From the NCBI GenBank assembly GCA_028455995.1, contig JABELC010000006.1:868001-932000 (forward strand): 64,000 nt of DNA, in the 5' to 3' direction. How positions within the stretch are numbered: the stretch's first letter is position 1; each line of letters opens with the position of its first letter. The position numbers were made by a program, and so were the translations under genes. The notes under the pieces were generated by a model. It was not told where the DNA came from, made no database searches, and saw only the letters and a program-made list of their open reading frames with translations. The DNA comes from Scleromitrula shiraiana. Its lineage: Eukaryota; Ascomycota; Leotiomycetes; Helotiales; Sclerotiniaceae. Of this stretch, positions 1 to 11,741 are shown one piece after another.

Positions 1-2998
1 GGAGATTGAATTTTTATTTGACCAAGTTGTTCGGTCCGAATTTTAGTTTTTTTTTTTGGTATTTTATTTTATTTTAGTTTTTTTCTTTGGCTGTTTTGCT
101 TGTATATTCTGCTGGTATATTTATTATTTATTATTTGGGCACTCGAGTATATGAATGAATGAATGAATGGGTATTGCTATTCTACTAGTAGACGTTCGGT
201 AGCACAGTTAGTTAGTTAGTTAGTCAATCAGTCAGTTAGTCATTCAGTCAAAAAAAGAACAACAAAAAAAAGGGAAGCGTGGGTGGAGGAAAGTGTAGTT
301 AGTAGTAGACGACTGACTAGACGTGGGTGGGATGTGGGATGTGGGATGTGGGAACGGATTACTATTTAGATTGCCAATGGATGCTTTTGGATTTAGTTAG
401 ATTGGATTAGATTATTCTTGTTCTTGTTTGGATTCTAACGAATTTGATCTATTGTATTGTACTGTGTTGTATTGTATTGTTTGGGTTATCTATTCAGCTA
501 TCTAACTATCTAACTAGCTGGCTAATTACTAGCTATTTAGTCGACTAGTCGACTTCTACATACCTCGATCCCCAATCCTCAATCCCCAATCCCCAATCCA
601 ATCCCACGTGTTCCCCATCCCATCCCCATCCCATAATTGACCTCCCTATACACCCCACTATCCTATTCCATCTCTGCCACCACATGGCTAAACCTACACA
701 TGCCAATTTCACTACGCTTCCCGTTAATTCATCTAGTTGCACTTACTAGGCTGGTTGCGATTATTTAGGTATGTGTAGATAGATGTAGTAGGGAGGGAAG
801 ATATAAGTCTTGCAATATATACCACACGCCATGAGATCGGCATAGGCAAAACCGAGTTCAAGATCGAAATTTGATATAGGATAGGTTTAGAAAGATCATC
901 ATTTTGGGTATTGGGATACTGGAGATCAACAGGATTCAACATGCAACGCCATATTGGAATTAAATGAAGAATATGTATATTTTGAGGTCGGTGTTGGATG
1001 GCTTAATATTTTTGTACTTTTGTACTTTACTGTTGAGCTCTACGAGATTTCAGTGTAACGGGTTGATGAACCTCGGTATATTGCAGGAATGTAGACATGA
1101 AGAAAAGGATTGTGGATACGTATTATGTGTGAATATATGAGATGAGACAAGAATAGATTTATTTGTGTAATATGATATGTAACTATACATCGCGTGGGAA
1201 GAATGACGAAAAAATGTTCAACGTACAGCCATCATTCTCATCCATTAATCTATTACCACCTGATACATTTTTAATGTATGTAAGTGGATGAGATGATGTG
1301 AAAAAGATGTGTGTATATGAAAATTAGATCGATCATATGGTATAACAATATGTCAAGGTTAGTAAATAATTGGTCTGTTGACGAAGGATTCATCCATCCA
1401 GATATCATATAGGCAGCACCTGCATTCTGAACATAACATCACATAAACATAATATAGAAATATTGATTCTGAGTAACAGTATTCATAGGGCTTATCCATG
1501 TACATAGTTAAACGTGCATTCTAACTGGATTATCTAGTTCTGTATTATTATGATCGGAATTCATCATGCGTTGAATGTTGTACTTTGGTTGCACTAGTTG
1601 GCTGAGCACTACTTGTGGTCTTGAAGATTCAATTTCTTGATCTGATCGAATGATTAGAACTTGGAGCTAGAAAATATCCTATCTATCTCTTAATTTGTAT
1701 AGATCTGTAGAGCCATTGTTGTTTATTTAACAACTGCTGGCTGTTGTCTGCCAAGAGGATCTGTATCTTATCATATCAAATATCAAAAATCAACACTTGT
1801 TGATGATCTCTGGATGTGTATATCATGATACCACGTGGGTTTTATGTATAATTGTTGTACAATACGAAAACCTCCAAGCTATCTTGACTATTCAAGTTAG
1901 ATTACAGCTTGAGCACGTGAACATGTTACCATAAATTCGACCAGGGATAGAAGAGTACAGAATGGCGAAGCACGATAAAGGATCAGAAATTGGAGAATTG
2001 TAGCGAAACTAAGGCAGACTACTGCTAAATACGTTCATAGTCTTAAAGAATTTCTTGTACATCTTATTACGGATAGTATTGATGGAAGAAAGAACTTCTC
2101 TCGGTCCTTCTATGTATGTCTATGTTCATTCTTTTAGATGAGTTGAGATTTAGGGCCGACTTCGTCCTCAATCTTTGATGAATGAGACTGTGGAAATAAA
2201 TATTAAGATATGCCCATTGTTTCATGAAATTTTGGTTTCCTCGTATTCGAGCGATGACCTCTTTTGTGCTTCTTGTCTGTGCAAAAGGATTTCGTCGAGG
2301 CATACTGTACATACAACCTAAGAAACTACGATGTAAGTGCTCAATTATGAATGAGTCTATATCTCGTTTATCGAAAGATTCGATCGGTGGCTTTTCTCCA
2401 ATCTATCATCTGTGTATCTTTCAATCCTTGGCTGAAAACGCAGAATCAAGAGAAACTGATAAAGATTCGGGGTTCGCCTTCAGGTGAGGGGGTATATTTG
2501 ATTTTCTCAAGGGAAGAAAACGAAAAACGATGAAGGAATATCGGGAATATTTCCATCTTTGAGGTAGGGTAGAAGGAAAGTTCTTTCAAGGTTGTTGCGG
2601 GAGATCTACCGAATAAGTTAATCTATTTCTAAATAACCGGCCGGTTATCCCAAAAAATGAAATATGCGTGCTCAGACATCTTTTTGAACATGCACATCCT
2701 TGAATGCCAGGAAACTAACGGATGACTTCAGTGGTAGGAAAGTACAACATCGGTACAAACGAGAAAAAAAACTTACTCAGTCATAGCCATAGAACTAGCC
2801 ATAGCCATAGAACTAGCCATACCCACTAGTGACTAGATTCCCAATGACTTTTCCCTTCAAGGGTACTTCTTACCTATCTTATAGCAAAGTTGCCTATATT
2901 TACCTAAAGAAGTATAGATGAAGAGCACCCAGCTGAAATACAAAATCAAATATTTGTAAATAAGCGTTCAAATGAAATCAAGGTACCTGGGGCTGAGG
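1..2998. other. Intergenic spacer at the left edge, no supportable gene
   Basis: I see no convincing coding stretch here; the open frames are short, lack family motifs and run through simple sequence. The first 540 bases are T-rich and carry short tandem runs such as GAATGAATGAATG near 157 and GTTA repeats near 208-226. A run built from CATAGCCATAGAACTAGC units lies at about 2784-2820. This could be the flank or untranslated leader of a gene lying left of the window, but the sequence does not show which. Confidence 0.6.
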
Positions 2999-3285
2999 CT
3001 AGGGCTTGGGCTTGGGCATGGGCACGCCGTATGCTTCTCCATCGGCGTCCCATGTGTATATGCAATAAACTAAAAGTTGTGGAAATACAAATGTTACAAA
3101 AATAGGAAAGGTACCTGCAGTAGCACCAACACCAGCGACCACCGACGTCTTATAGTGGGGGTGATCTTGGGCCTTCTAAGGTCTAAGATAATCCTTGTAG
3201 TTGAGTGTTGGTACTTCCGGTTCTGCGGTTTTGCGGTTTTGCGGTACTGCGGGATCACACTAGGGTGCGTGTTTTAGTGTACCAT
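2999..3285 (-). CDS. Possible 44-residue protein encoded by three tiny exons
   Basis: I do not recognise this family. On the minus strand an ATG (3285-3283) is directly followed by a GTACAC donor. Exon 2 (3175-3115) and exon 3 (3069-2999, ending TAG) follow, and the phases close exactly to 45 codons including the stop. Exon 2 reads KAQDHPHYKTSVVAGVGATA and exon 3 contains YTWDADGEAYGVPMPKPKP, which looks like real protein: it is balanced in composition, has a Gly/Ala/Val stretch that could touch a membrane, and has a Pro-Lys tail. The exons are clearly richer in G+C than the surrounding DNA. Weak points are the one-codon first exon and the short second intron (45 bp), so the start may be wrong and more 5' exons may exist. 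An RNA-seq junction at 3114/3070 would settle it. Confidence 0.35.
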
Positions 3286-3467
3286 GATACTGGGCCCAGG
3301 ATAACTACGGGGTAGTATACTCGGGATGAACGAAGAGACCTTATATATGTTTACATACATACTATCAGATTCAGCTCATTGTCTCCTATCTAGTCAAGTA
3401 TATGAAATAAAATACAATAAAATAAAATAAAATAACATCAATTGGTAGTATAACTGGTGATATAAAA

Positions 3468-3501
<34 letters not shown>

Positions 3502-4817
3502 TCGACTATTTACAGATATAAAATTCCCAATTTGTGGTTTCACGACTGATATAATAGATAGTTCGTATGAGTTTATACATTGTACACCACAACACAACAC
3601 AACACATCACAGCACAGCACATATTCATACATATCCATACATCCATACATCCATACTATACATCCATACTATACATCCATACTATACATTAACCCTTGTT
3701 CGGAGTAAAAAGTCTGTTTTTTTTTTGGTTTTTTGAATCCTCCTAGTCAACCTTACTATAGTCTGCCGCCGTTGACTACACCCATGGATAGTATATTAAA
3801 CTTACCTAAGGTATGTAGTATTTACAAATCTTCCCGTAGTTCCCACCTTCTAATGTCAAAAAGAGAAAAACTCTAGAAACTAATCAGATACTAGATAGTA
3901 GATACTAGATAGTAGATACTAGATAGTAGATACTAGATCATCCTCAAGTCAAAACTTGCTAAGGAACTATCAACGCAAGTGCACTTTCAAACCACCTGGC
4001 CCCCCGGGTAACTTATCTCGGTATCCACTTCCTCCTTCCTTAGTTTCTAAGACTATCGACATCAACATCGGATTTGTTTACTCTCAAGAAACTAGTCATC
4101 AAAAACCAAGCCGTCCAAGGATCCAAGAAGAAATGTCTAGATTCAACTAACAGCAGAATATTTGGAAAATTCGAAAATTCGAAAATTTCAACATCTTTAC
4201 TCTAACTCTACCTGAAAGGTTCTTTGCCATCTTGGGAGACGTCAAACTTAATGTCTTCGGTATAAGGTTCCGTCTTTCTGGTTCACTTTCATCCTTCCTT
4301 TTTGCACATACCTTCATTCTAGGCGACAAAGCCTTCGTTTGTACTTGACAATTAGTACAGCTTTATCAAGCTGATCTTACCCTCTATTTCAATTCTGATA
4401 TATTCATTTTTAACATTCCTTCCCCCAATCACCTCGACCACCTCGACCTCATCATATCTCAGGTCAACGTCGATCTACTTTCTTTCTTCTCTACTCACTT
4501 TCTTTCAGTTCCTGTGTCACTAGACAAGGACTTTAACTTAATACTTCCCACTTCAATCTCAAGGTCTCATATTATCCTTGATAATCCTTCTGTACGTATC
4601 ACAACACTTGATCAACTTATCTTCATCTGCATGAAAGATTGGGAAGCATTTATTGTCTTTGAACTCCTTCTAACAAGTTGATATATAGTCATTCGTTACA
4701 AGAAGTCTACCAATCTCTCTTTCTTCCTCGACTTTCACAACATACTTGATACCTGCCACTTAATTTCTCTTTTCAATAATATTCTCTGGTTGAACTATCA
4801 ACAATAATACCGCAGCG
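3286..4817. promoter_or_regulatory. Upstream region and pyrimidine-rich leader of the GT2 gene
   Basis: No gene is visible. The segment holds an (AT)n microsatellite at about 3474-3501, repeats of CATCCATACTATA around 3645-3690, and three 15-bp units of the type ATACTAGATAGTAG near 3890-3935. From about 4380 to 4817 the + strand is strongly C+T rich (TTTCTTTC, CTCGACC, TCTTTCTT runs), as is common in long 5' leaders of well-expressed fungal genes. The ATG at 4818 follows CCGCAGCG, a plausible start context. The promoter role is inferred from position and composition. Confidence 0.4.
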
Positions 4818-7671
4818 ATGGGTTTGGGTGGATATTTCAAGGCTAAAAAGCCTGCCCAAAACACTGATTCACCTGCACCTCCCATTACAGTTGAGAAGCC
4901 AGTAGGATCTAATGATATGGAACTTCAACCACCAGCATCCACTAGATTTGTTTCCTCATCAAGAAACTCTTTCTCAAATCACTCAACACAAAGTTCAACT
5001 TACCTAGACGACATTAAACATGAGGTTATGGTAAATTACCTATATCAACAACAATGTTCACATCTTTGGGTTAGTGATGGTAGTGGTGAAATTGAAGGTG
5101 TTCTACTCAGGAAGTCAAGAAACACTTACATGGCTTGCCCGCCACAATTGGGCAGTTCCCCTTTTGCTGCAGCTTGTGCAGCTCTTAATGTTCAGGTAAG
5201 ATTATTGAGGACCAATCGAATAAACTATATACTAATTGTTACAGTGCGCTATGACTGTAAATTCTCGAGTCATCAAAACTTTCCTCCAATGGTCTCCAGA
5301 TGCAATCGATGTTCCGCTTCTTAACGGTCTCAGGATTCAAATCTTACCGACAATCGAGGATCTTCCTCGTGCAAGAAAGCTTCAATTCGCTGCATTCGTA
5401 GCATCCGAAGCTTTGTTGATCGTATGGGACGATGAAGCTTTACATCTTGTACAACGTGCCAAGGCTATTGAATCTGAATTGATGGAATTGGTATGGAAAA
5501 CTGGTGAACCGGATGATGATGAAAAGAAAGATCCACATGTTGGAGTATATGAAGTTGATGAAGAGAGCGGACAACCTGTCCCAGAAAATCGTCCATTGCA
5601 CTTGCAGAATACCATCTTAGTCGCGATCACTATTGTGTTGATCATCGTACTTCTCGCAGCTGGTTACCGACAGATTGCCATCGAGACTTATGTCGACTAC
5701 GAGTATACCCGTCTCGCACTTCTCATCTTGACTCCCATCCAGATTTTCTTCACCCTCTTCTTTGCTCAAGTTATCGTTGGTTGTTTAGCTCAGCTTTTCG
5801 GTCCAGTCAGACAAATGCACATGAATTCGAAGTTTTACTCTGCTAAAGTATCACCACGTATTCACGGCGGAAATCTTCCTCACATTACAATTCAATGCCC
5901 TGTTTACAAAGAGGGTTTGAGTTCCGTTATTGCACCAACAGTTAAATCTATCAAACAAGCTATCTCGACTTACGAATTACAAGGTGGTTCCGCCAACATG
6001 TTCATTAATGATGATGGTCTCCAAATTATCGATGAGGAGGAACGTCAAGCTAGAATCGAATTCTATGCTGATCACAGTATCGGATGGGTTGCTAGACCAA
6101 GACATGGAGATAACTTCGTAAGAAAAGGAAAATGTAAGAATAAGCCATTTTCAAAATTGATATCTTCATTGCTAACATAATTATAGTCAAGAAAGTAAGT
6201 CACAACTATATTCGTGTGATGTCACGATCATCCCGCCATCACGCCACAACTCTTATTTCAAATGATACTAACCATTTCTTCCCTAGGCTTCCAATATGAA
6301 CTTTGCTCTACACATTTCTTGTATGGTTGAAGAAAAATTGGCATTAATTCAACGACCCCTTGATTGGACTCAAGCAGACGAGGCTCAAGCATATGAAAGA
6401 TGTTTGAAAGAAGCTCTTGATGACAATGGACGTGCATGGGCTGACGGTAATATCCGTGTCGGAGATTACATTCTCTTGAGTAAGTTATTCCTATGTACTC
6501 TTCAGTATGTGTTTTCTAATTATGTGTAGTTGATTCCGATACTCGTGTTCCTTCCGACTGTTTACTCGATGCCTGTTCCGAGATGGAGCAATCACCAGAA
6601 GTTGGTATCATGCAATTCTCATCTGGTGTTATGCAAGTCGTCAACACTTATTTTGAGAATGGTATCACTTTCTTTACCAATTTGATCTATACAGCTATTC
6701 GATATACCGTATCCAATGGAGATGTTGCTCCTTTCGTCGGTCACAATGCAATTTTGAGATGGTCTGCAATTCAACAAGTCTCTTATACAGATGAGGATGG
6801 ATATGAGAAGTTTTGGTCAGAATCTCACGTTTCTGAGGATTTCGATATGTCACTTCGTCTTCAAGTTAATGGTTATATCATTCGATTGGCTGCTTGGGCA
6901 GGTGAAGGTTTCAAAGAGGGAGTCTCATTGACAGTATACGATGAACTTGCTCGTTGGGAAAAATACGCATATGGATGCAACGAACTTCTATTTCACCCAC
7001 TTCGCATGTGGTTCTACAAGGGACCATTTACTCCTCTTTTCCGAAGCTTCTTGTTCTCCAACATTCGATTCACTTCTAAGGTTACAATTATTTCTTACAT
7101 TGGTACATATTACGCAATTGGAGCTGCTTGGATCATGACTACAGCCAATTATTTTGCTGTCGGATGGTTCAACGGCTACCTGGATAAATACTATGTTGAC
7201 TCGTGGAAAGTTTGGTTTTCCATCGTCATTGTCTTCAACGGTCTTGGAAATATCGCTTTGGCTGCCATGCGTTACAGAATCGGCGAGAGAAGTTTACTCT
7301 ACTCGCTCTTCGAGAACTTCAAATGGACCTTCATGTTGGCAATCTTCTTGGGTGGTCTCTCCCTGCATGTTTCTCAAGCTCTATTGGCTCACATGTTCGA
7401 AATCGATATGACTTGGGGTGCAACCTCCAAGGAGGCAGAATTCAGTAACTTCTTCATTGAAGTTCCCAAGGTATTGAAGAAATTCAAGTTCTCCATGATC
7501 TTCTCCATCGTGGGTATAATCATGATGATCATCCTCGCCACCGGCAACTTCATCCCATTTGATTGGAGAATCAATGATTTCGTCGCAATCTTACCTATGG
7601 CTACTGTCACGGTTAGTCATTTGCTTCTACCGCTGGCTTTGAATCCTGCGTTGATGACATTCTCCTGGTGA
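4818..7671 (+). CDS. gt2: Family 2 membrane glycosyltransferase, GT2/CPS-1 type (cell-surface polysaccharide synthase)
   Basis: This enzyme polymerises a sugar from a nucleotide-sugar donor at the plasma membrane and delivers it to the wall. The closest family I recognise is fungal GT2 (Zymoseptoria GT2, Neurospora CPS-1), needed for hyphal growth on solid surfaces and for virulence in plant pathogens. Exons are 4818-5195, 5245-6133, 6187-6194, 6287-6479 and 6530-7671, giving 869 residues in an unbroken frame. Two membrane segments (VAITIVLIIVLLAAGY, then a hydrophobic stretch near LALLILTPIQIFFTL) precede the catalytic domain. Catalytic signatures are INDDG, the DxD-type DSDTRVP at about 491-497, SEDFDM near 591-596, and the acceptor-site ARWEKYAYG near 630. 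At least five C-terminal membrane segments follow. Exon 3 is only 8 nt, but it is required to give the conserved RKGKFKKASNMN. The exact polymer made is not shown by the sequence. Confidence 0.93.
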
Positions 7672-9192
7672 TTTGTGTCATGGCATGCCGATGTTTGGAG
7701 ATTAGTTTCTTCTTTTCCTTGTTGTTATCATTTTCCGGAACATAACATTATTTGGAGAATTTGATGGATTTGTACATGTTATTAGCTTGGAGATGAGAAT
7801 AAAGACATTATACGTACGCATAGGATTTAATTGATTAATTGGTGGATGGATCCTCCATGGATAGATGGATGACATTATCGTTTTTTGCGACAACGAAGAA
7901 GAGAAGATAAGATGTGTTCAGTTTGCATTAGCTTTGGGTCGGTCGATGGAACATATCATTTGGCTCTTGGCTCTTGGCTTTTTGTTTCATTCTTTTTTTT
8001 TATACTATATGGATGTTAGGAATAGCCATCTTTTCTTGTCAATTTTTCTTGATCTGTGGAAAGAACTGGGTGTCATGAATTTGCATATAGATAGGAAGGA
8101 ATTTTCATTCATTTGGGAAGTGGGAGAGGGGGGTAAATCTGATCGGTCGGTCGGTCGGTCGGTCGTTCTCGTTTCAGAATGGGAGTATGCATGTACCGTA
8201 TCGTATGTAAATAGATCTTAAAGCTTAATATCTGGCTATCTGTTTGTCGCTCGTTGAATCGGTTGCTTGGTTGTTACATATATAGAGAGAGAACTGAAGG
8301 AGTTCTGAGATAGTCTTTCGTTTTCATAATTTAGAATTCAGATAACCATTCTTTTTATATTATAATTGGGGTTTTATTGCTTCTTATGTACGAGTATTAC
8401 CCCCCCCCCCCCCCCCCGATCTTTGAAAAGGTCTTTCTTCATGCCATTGATATCAACTGAAACGTTTCCCCAGCGGAGCCGTGGCTTGCTAGTAGACCGA
8501 TCCAAGAAGCACACATCTCTATCGACTAACCAAACAAACATCGCAAGCGTAAGCTAACTCATCCTGGTAAAAAAATAACATGCAAAGTATCTTTCAAAAA
8601 TTCCCATCACAGAATTGATTCCACCATGGCGGGATGTCTGATTCTCTAATCTGTGAGATCCATCTATCTATCTATCTATCCATTCACTCCCGAGAATTCA
8701 GTATCCTTGTTTGAAAATACACATGGATGCCCAAAATTAGATCGGCATGCGTGCGTCATGGCGTAGCTGTGGACTTCTTCGATTTTCGGGCATGCGAATG
8801 ATGGGGATGAGAATGATGGGGATGGAGGGGAAGAATTCTTTGGTGGTTGGAGGATAGTGGTAGGAGTGGGGGTAGTGGTAGTGGTAGTGGTAGTGGTAGA
8901 AGGAGAAGGAATTGGGGTGATGAAAAGAAAACGGGAATCTAAACGATAGTTCGCAGTACTAGCAGAGTGTACCGGCGATGTTTTTTCTGACGCTTATATT
9001 TGTGATTCGCGATTTGTATACTATACGGGGATAGTCAAGTTATTTGAGAAAATGGAACGACAGGTGAATTTCAACACGAATAATTTAAGTACTTAGATAT
9101 TAGGAATGAGAAAGTAGATTAATCAGTATCGATAACAGACTCAAGCGTGGCACCTCCTCCGTAGCTGTGACTTGGCATGAGTTTCAATCCAT
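7672..9192. other. Intergenic spacer between GT2 and the P450
   Basis: No gene is supported. This is the convergent 3' flank of two genes. It contains AATAAA-like signals near 7799, a (GGTC)n run at 8142-8164, a run of 18 C at 8400-8417, (ATCT)n near 8660-8680, and GGTAGT repeats around 8870-8900. Confidence 0.6.
8400..8417. repeat. Homopolymer run of 18 C
   Basis: An uninterrupted C tract lies in the spacer between two converging genes. A similar 17-G tract lies at 17906-17922. Such tracts are length-unstable and the exact count may be a sequencing artefact. Confidence 0.9.
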
Positions 9193-11741
9193 TCATGCCG
9201 TAACCCCAGCACCACGTAATAAATCGCCAACGCCCTCAAATCGCGGTACCATCTCGCAAGGGAATTCTTCCGGATGACTAGTACGGTAAGTTGAGTATTC
9301 ATTCAATTAGACCTCTGTTCCCCATCTTTATCATTCTCCACCCTCGAACAAAAGTAAAGATCACATACCTCGTAAGTCCAGTAGTCATCTCTACCTTATC
9401 GGGAATAATTTCATTCCCATCTTCATCTTTCTTTCGGACGATCTTCATGGTGTGGAGGAGTGTCGCTGCGAATATCCATACGTTTGCATTTGCTAGATGG
9501 AGCCCTGGACATATACTTTTGGGGAGGAGTTAAGTTGTTAGATGTAATTTGGTGTTTGTGAGAAGGATGGGGAGATGCTGAGGTAAATAGAAAAGGTGAT
9601 GAATGAGATGGAATGAATGGGATGATAGGAGGAAAACTGGTTGAAAGGGAAAATGAAACATACCGTCTACCAAATCCAAATTGGCCAACAGGGAAAGGCT
9701 CTCCTCGACCGCCTAGTTCTTTCTCTATGTATCGGGATGGGTCATATGTATCGGGGTCTTGATATATATTTGGATCGTGAGTAATGGCGTATGCGTTGGG
9801 GAATACTAATGATCTGTCGGTATTTCAGTATTAATGCAGCGGACATCATATTTGAGATATATGTATTGGCTGATTTAGATACCCTGATTATGATGCAATT
9901 TGATAATTAGCTTTCATGTGCTGAAATATGGAGATACAATGAAAGAGGGAAGATGGAAGTGTACTTTTTGGTATGAACATTCCGTTGTAGATATCATCTT
10001 CGGTTGACACATGGGGAATACCTGGGAAAGTCGTATTAGATCATAATCAATCAACCGCACTTCACAATATTATGTGCAAATGGATTCTTACCAAGTGGAA
10101 CACCAGGGTGCCATCTTCATTGATGTTAGTAAACATATACTCATTTTGCATTGTGACAGGCTCAAAATTTTACGGCTAGCGTACCTGAAGATTTCTTGAA
10201 CAATATGTTCCACATATGGCAAGTTTTCTCTATCATCAAACTCTGGTAATCTATTCCTTCCAACCACCTTATCTAGTGCTACCCATGCTTTTTCTTGTAT
10301 TTCGGGATGGAGCATCATATTCAAGATGAATATCTCAATAGCTCCTTTAGTCTATGATTTTCAGTTGTAAGTAAATGCACCATGAAGATGTATTCAAGTC
10401 CATGAATAGGAATAGCATACGGTGTCTTCACCGCCAGCGTATATAGTACCCGCAGCTCCTAGAATATCATCTTCCGTGATTTGATTCTCTGGTGATTTCT
10501 CATTGGAATCGGAACTCTTTTCATCATCTGCCAGTCGGGCCTTAAGTTCCACTAGCATCTTATGCGAAAAGGAGTTTTTGATAACTCCATTTGCCTGCAG
10601 AATGGGTATCTGTTGTTAGCTGGCTAACTAACAATATCTAAGAAAAGCTTGAAATCATACTCACCAACTCTTTCCTCACAACTTCGAATGGAATGTGAAA
10701 GAAAGCATAAATATCCTTCATACAATCGCGCGCGAATTTCAACGAAGGGATCAAAGTAAACCAATGCGGTAGATAGCGAACTTATGTATTAGTCAGTTGA
10801 GCACATTTGATGAAGTAGAAAATGAGATATATGATGGATAAACAAACTCCAGGGAAATATATCAACTGCAGTACCACCAACAGGCCCCCCAGTGCTTATG
10901 GCTACCGAAGTTTTCTTTGCAAGTTCAGTGTATTGATTATCATCTCCATCAACTTGAATTCCGTATGCGATTCCGAGAATCAGTGTTACGGAGAACCTTG
11001 AAACCAAATGTTGATTAGAAATGAACGATTACAATAGCAAATAATATAACAATACAATACGCAAAACTTACAAATCAAGACAATGTCTCCAATTCTGTCC
11101 GCTCAAGATCCTCAATGGAACCTTTCTAGCTTCTTTCATCTGCGTCTCACGATATGGAATACAATTTGAGGGACTAAATGCATGTTGGAATAATTTTCTA
11201 TGCCTGCGAAACGCTGGTCCTAAACGTAGGAATGTAAGAGTGTCTTTCCAACCCTGTCTGTTGTTGAAAGATTAGTTTTATGAGAATTAGGTTCAATGAT
11301 CGATATTTGTTGACATGGAATTGGGACAAAAAAGATGGCAAGTTATACTCATAGAAAAAATCAAAACCGGGCCTATCGCTATATTTTGATCCCCGTTTAT
11401 CTAATAGTGCGACGGCGGAGGAGAGCGAGTTGAGAAAGATAGCATTAGTTCCAAAGAGATTTAGATAGATAACATCGGAGTCTATGGTGATTTTCATTTA
11501 GATCAATGTCTATCTATCAGAATCTAATCATTAAAAACTTACTGTACTCTCTTGCCCATTTCATAATTGTCAGTTCTGTCCTTCTAGCAGGAAGGATACG
11601 AACATGGCCAAGTATCGGATCTCCACGAGGTCCAGGAGGTAATGGTGCGGGATATTTTGCACTGGTGATTCTGAGCCATAGTTTATAAATCACGAGAGTT
11701 AGGATTAGGAATCCAAGGATGGTTTTCGGAGAGGGATCCAT
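9193..11741 (-). CDS. Microsomal cytochrome P450 monooxygenase, frame interrupted at one exon junction
   Basis: Haem-thiolate monooxygenase anchored in the ER; substrate unknown. Exons (minus): 11741-11543, 11481-11349, 11257-11072, 10996-10848, 10780-10665, 10594-10421, 10351-10185, 10114-10092, 10021-9965, 9813-9664, 9515-9369 and 9277-9193, about 528 residues. An N-terminal membrane helix and the hinge PLPPGPRGDPILGH are followed by the C-helix FRRHRKLFQHAFSP, the I-helix AGGEDT (about 314-319), the K-helix EIFR (372-375) and the haem loop FGFGRRICPGLHLA with its Cys near 454. The style resembles fungal P450s annotated as O-methylsterigmatocystin oxidoreductase-like, but no gene cluster surrounds it. 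All junctions keep phase except exon 9 to exon 10, where one base is missing after the A5 run at 9965-9969. The gene may therefore be a recent pseudogene, carry a sequencing error, or use unusual splicing. Confidence 0.88.
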
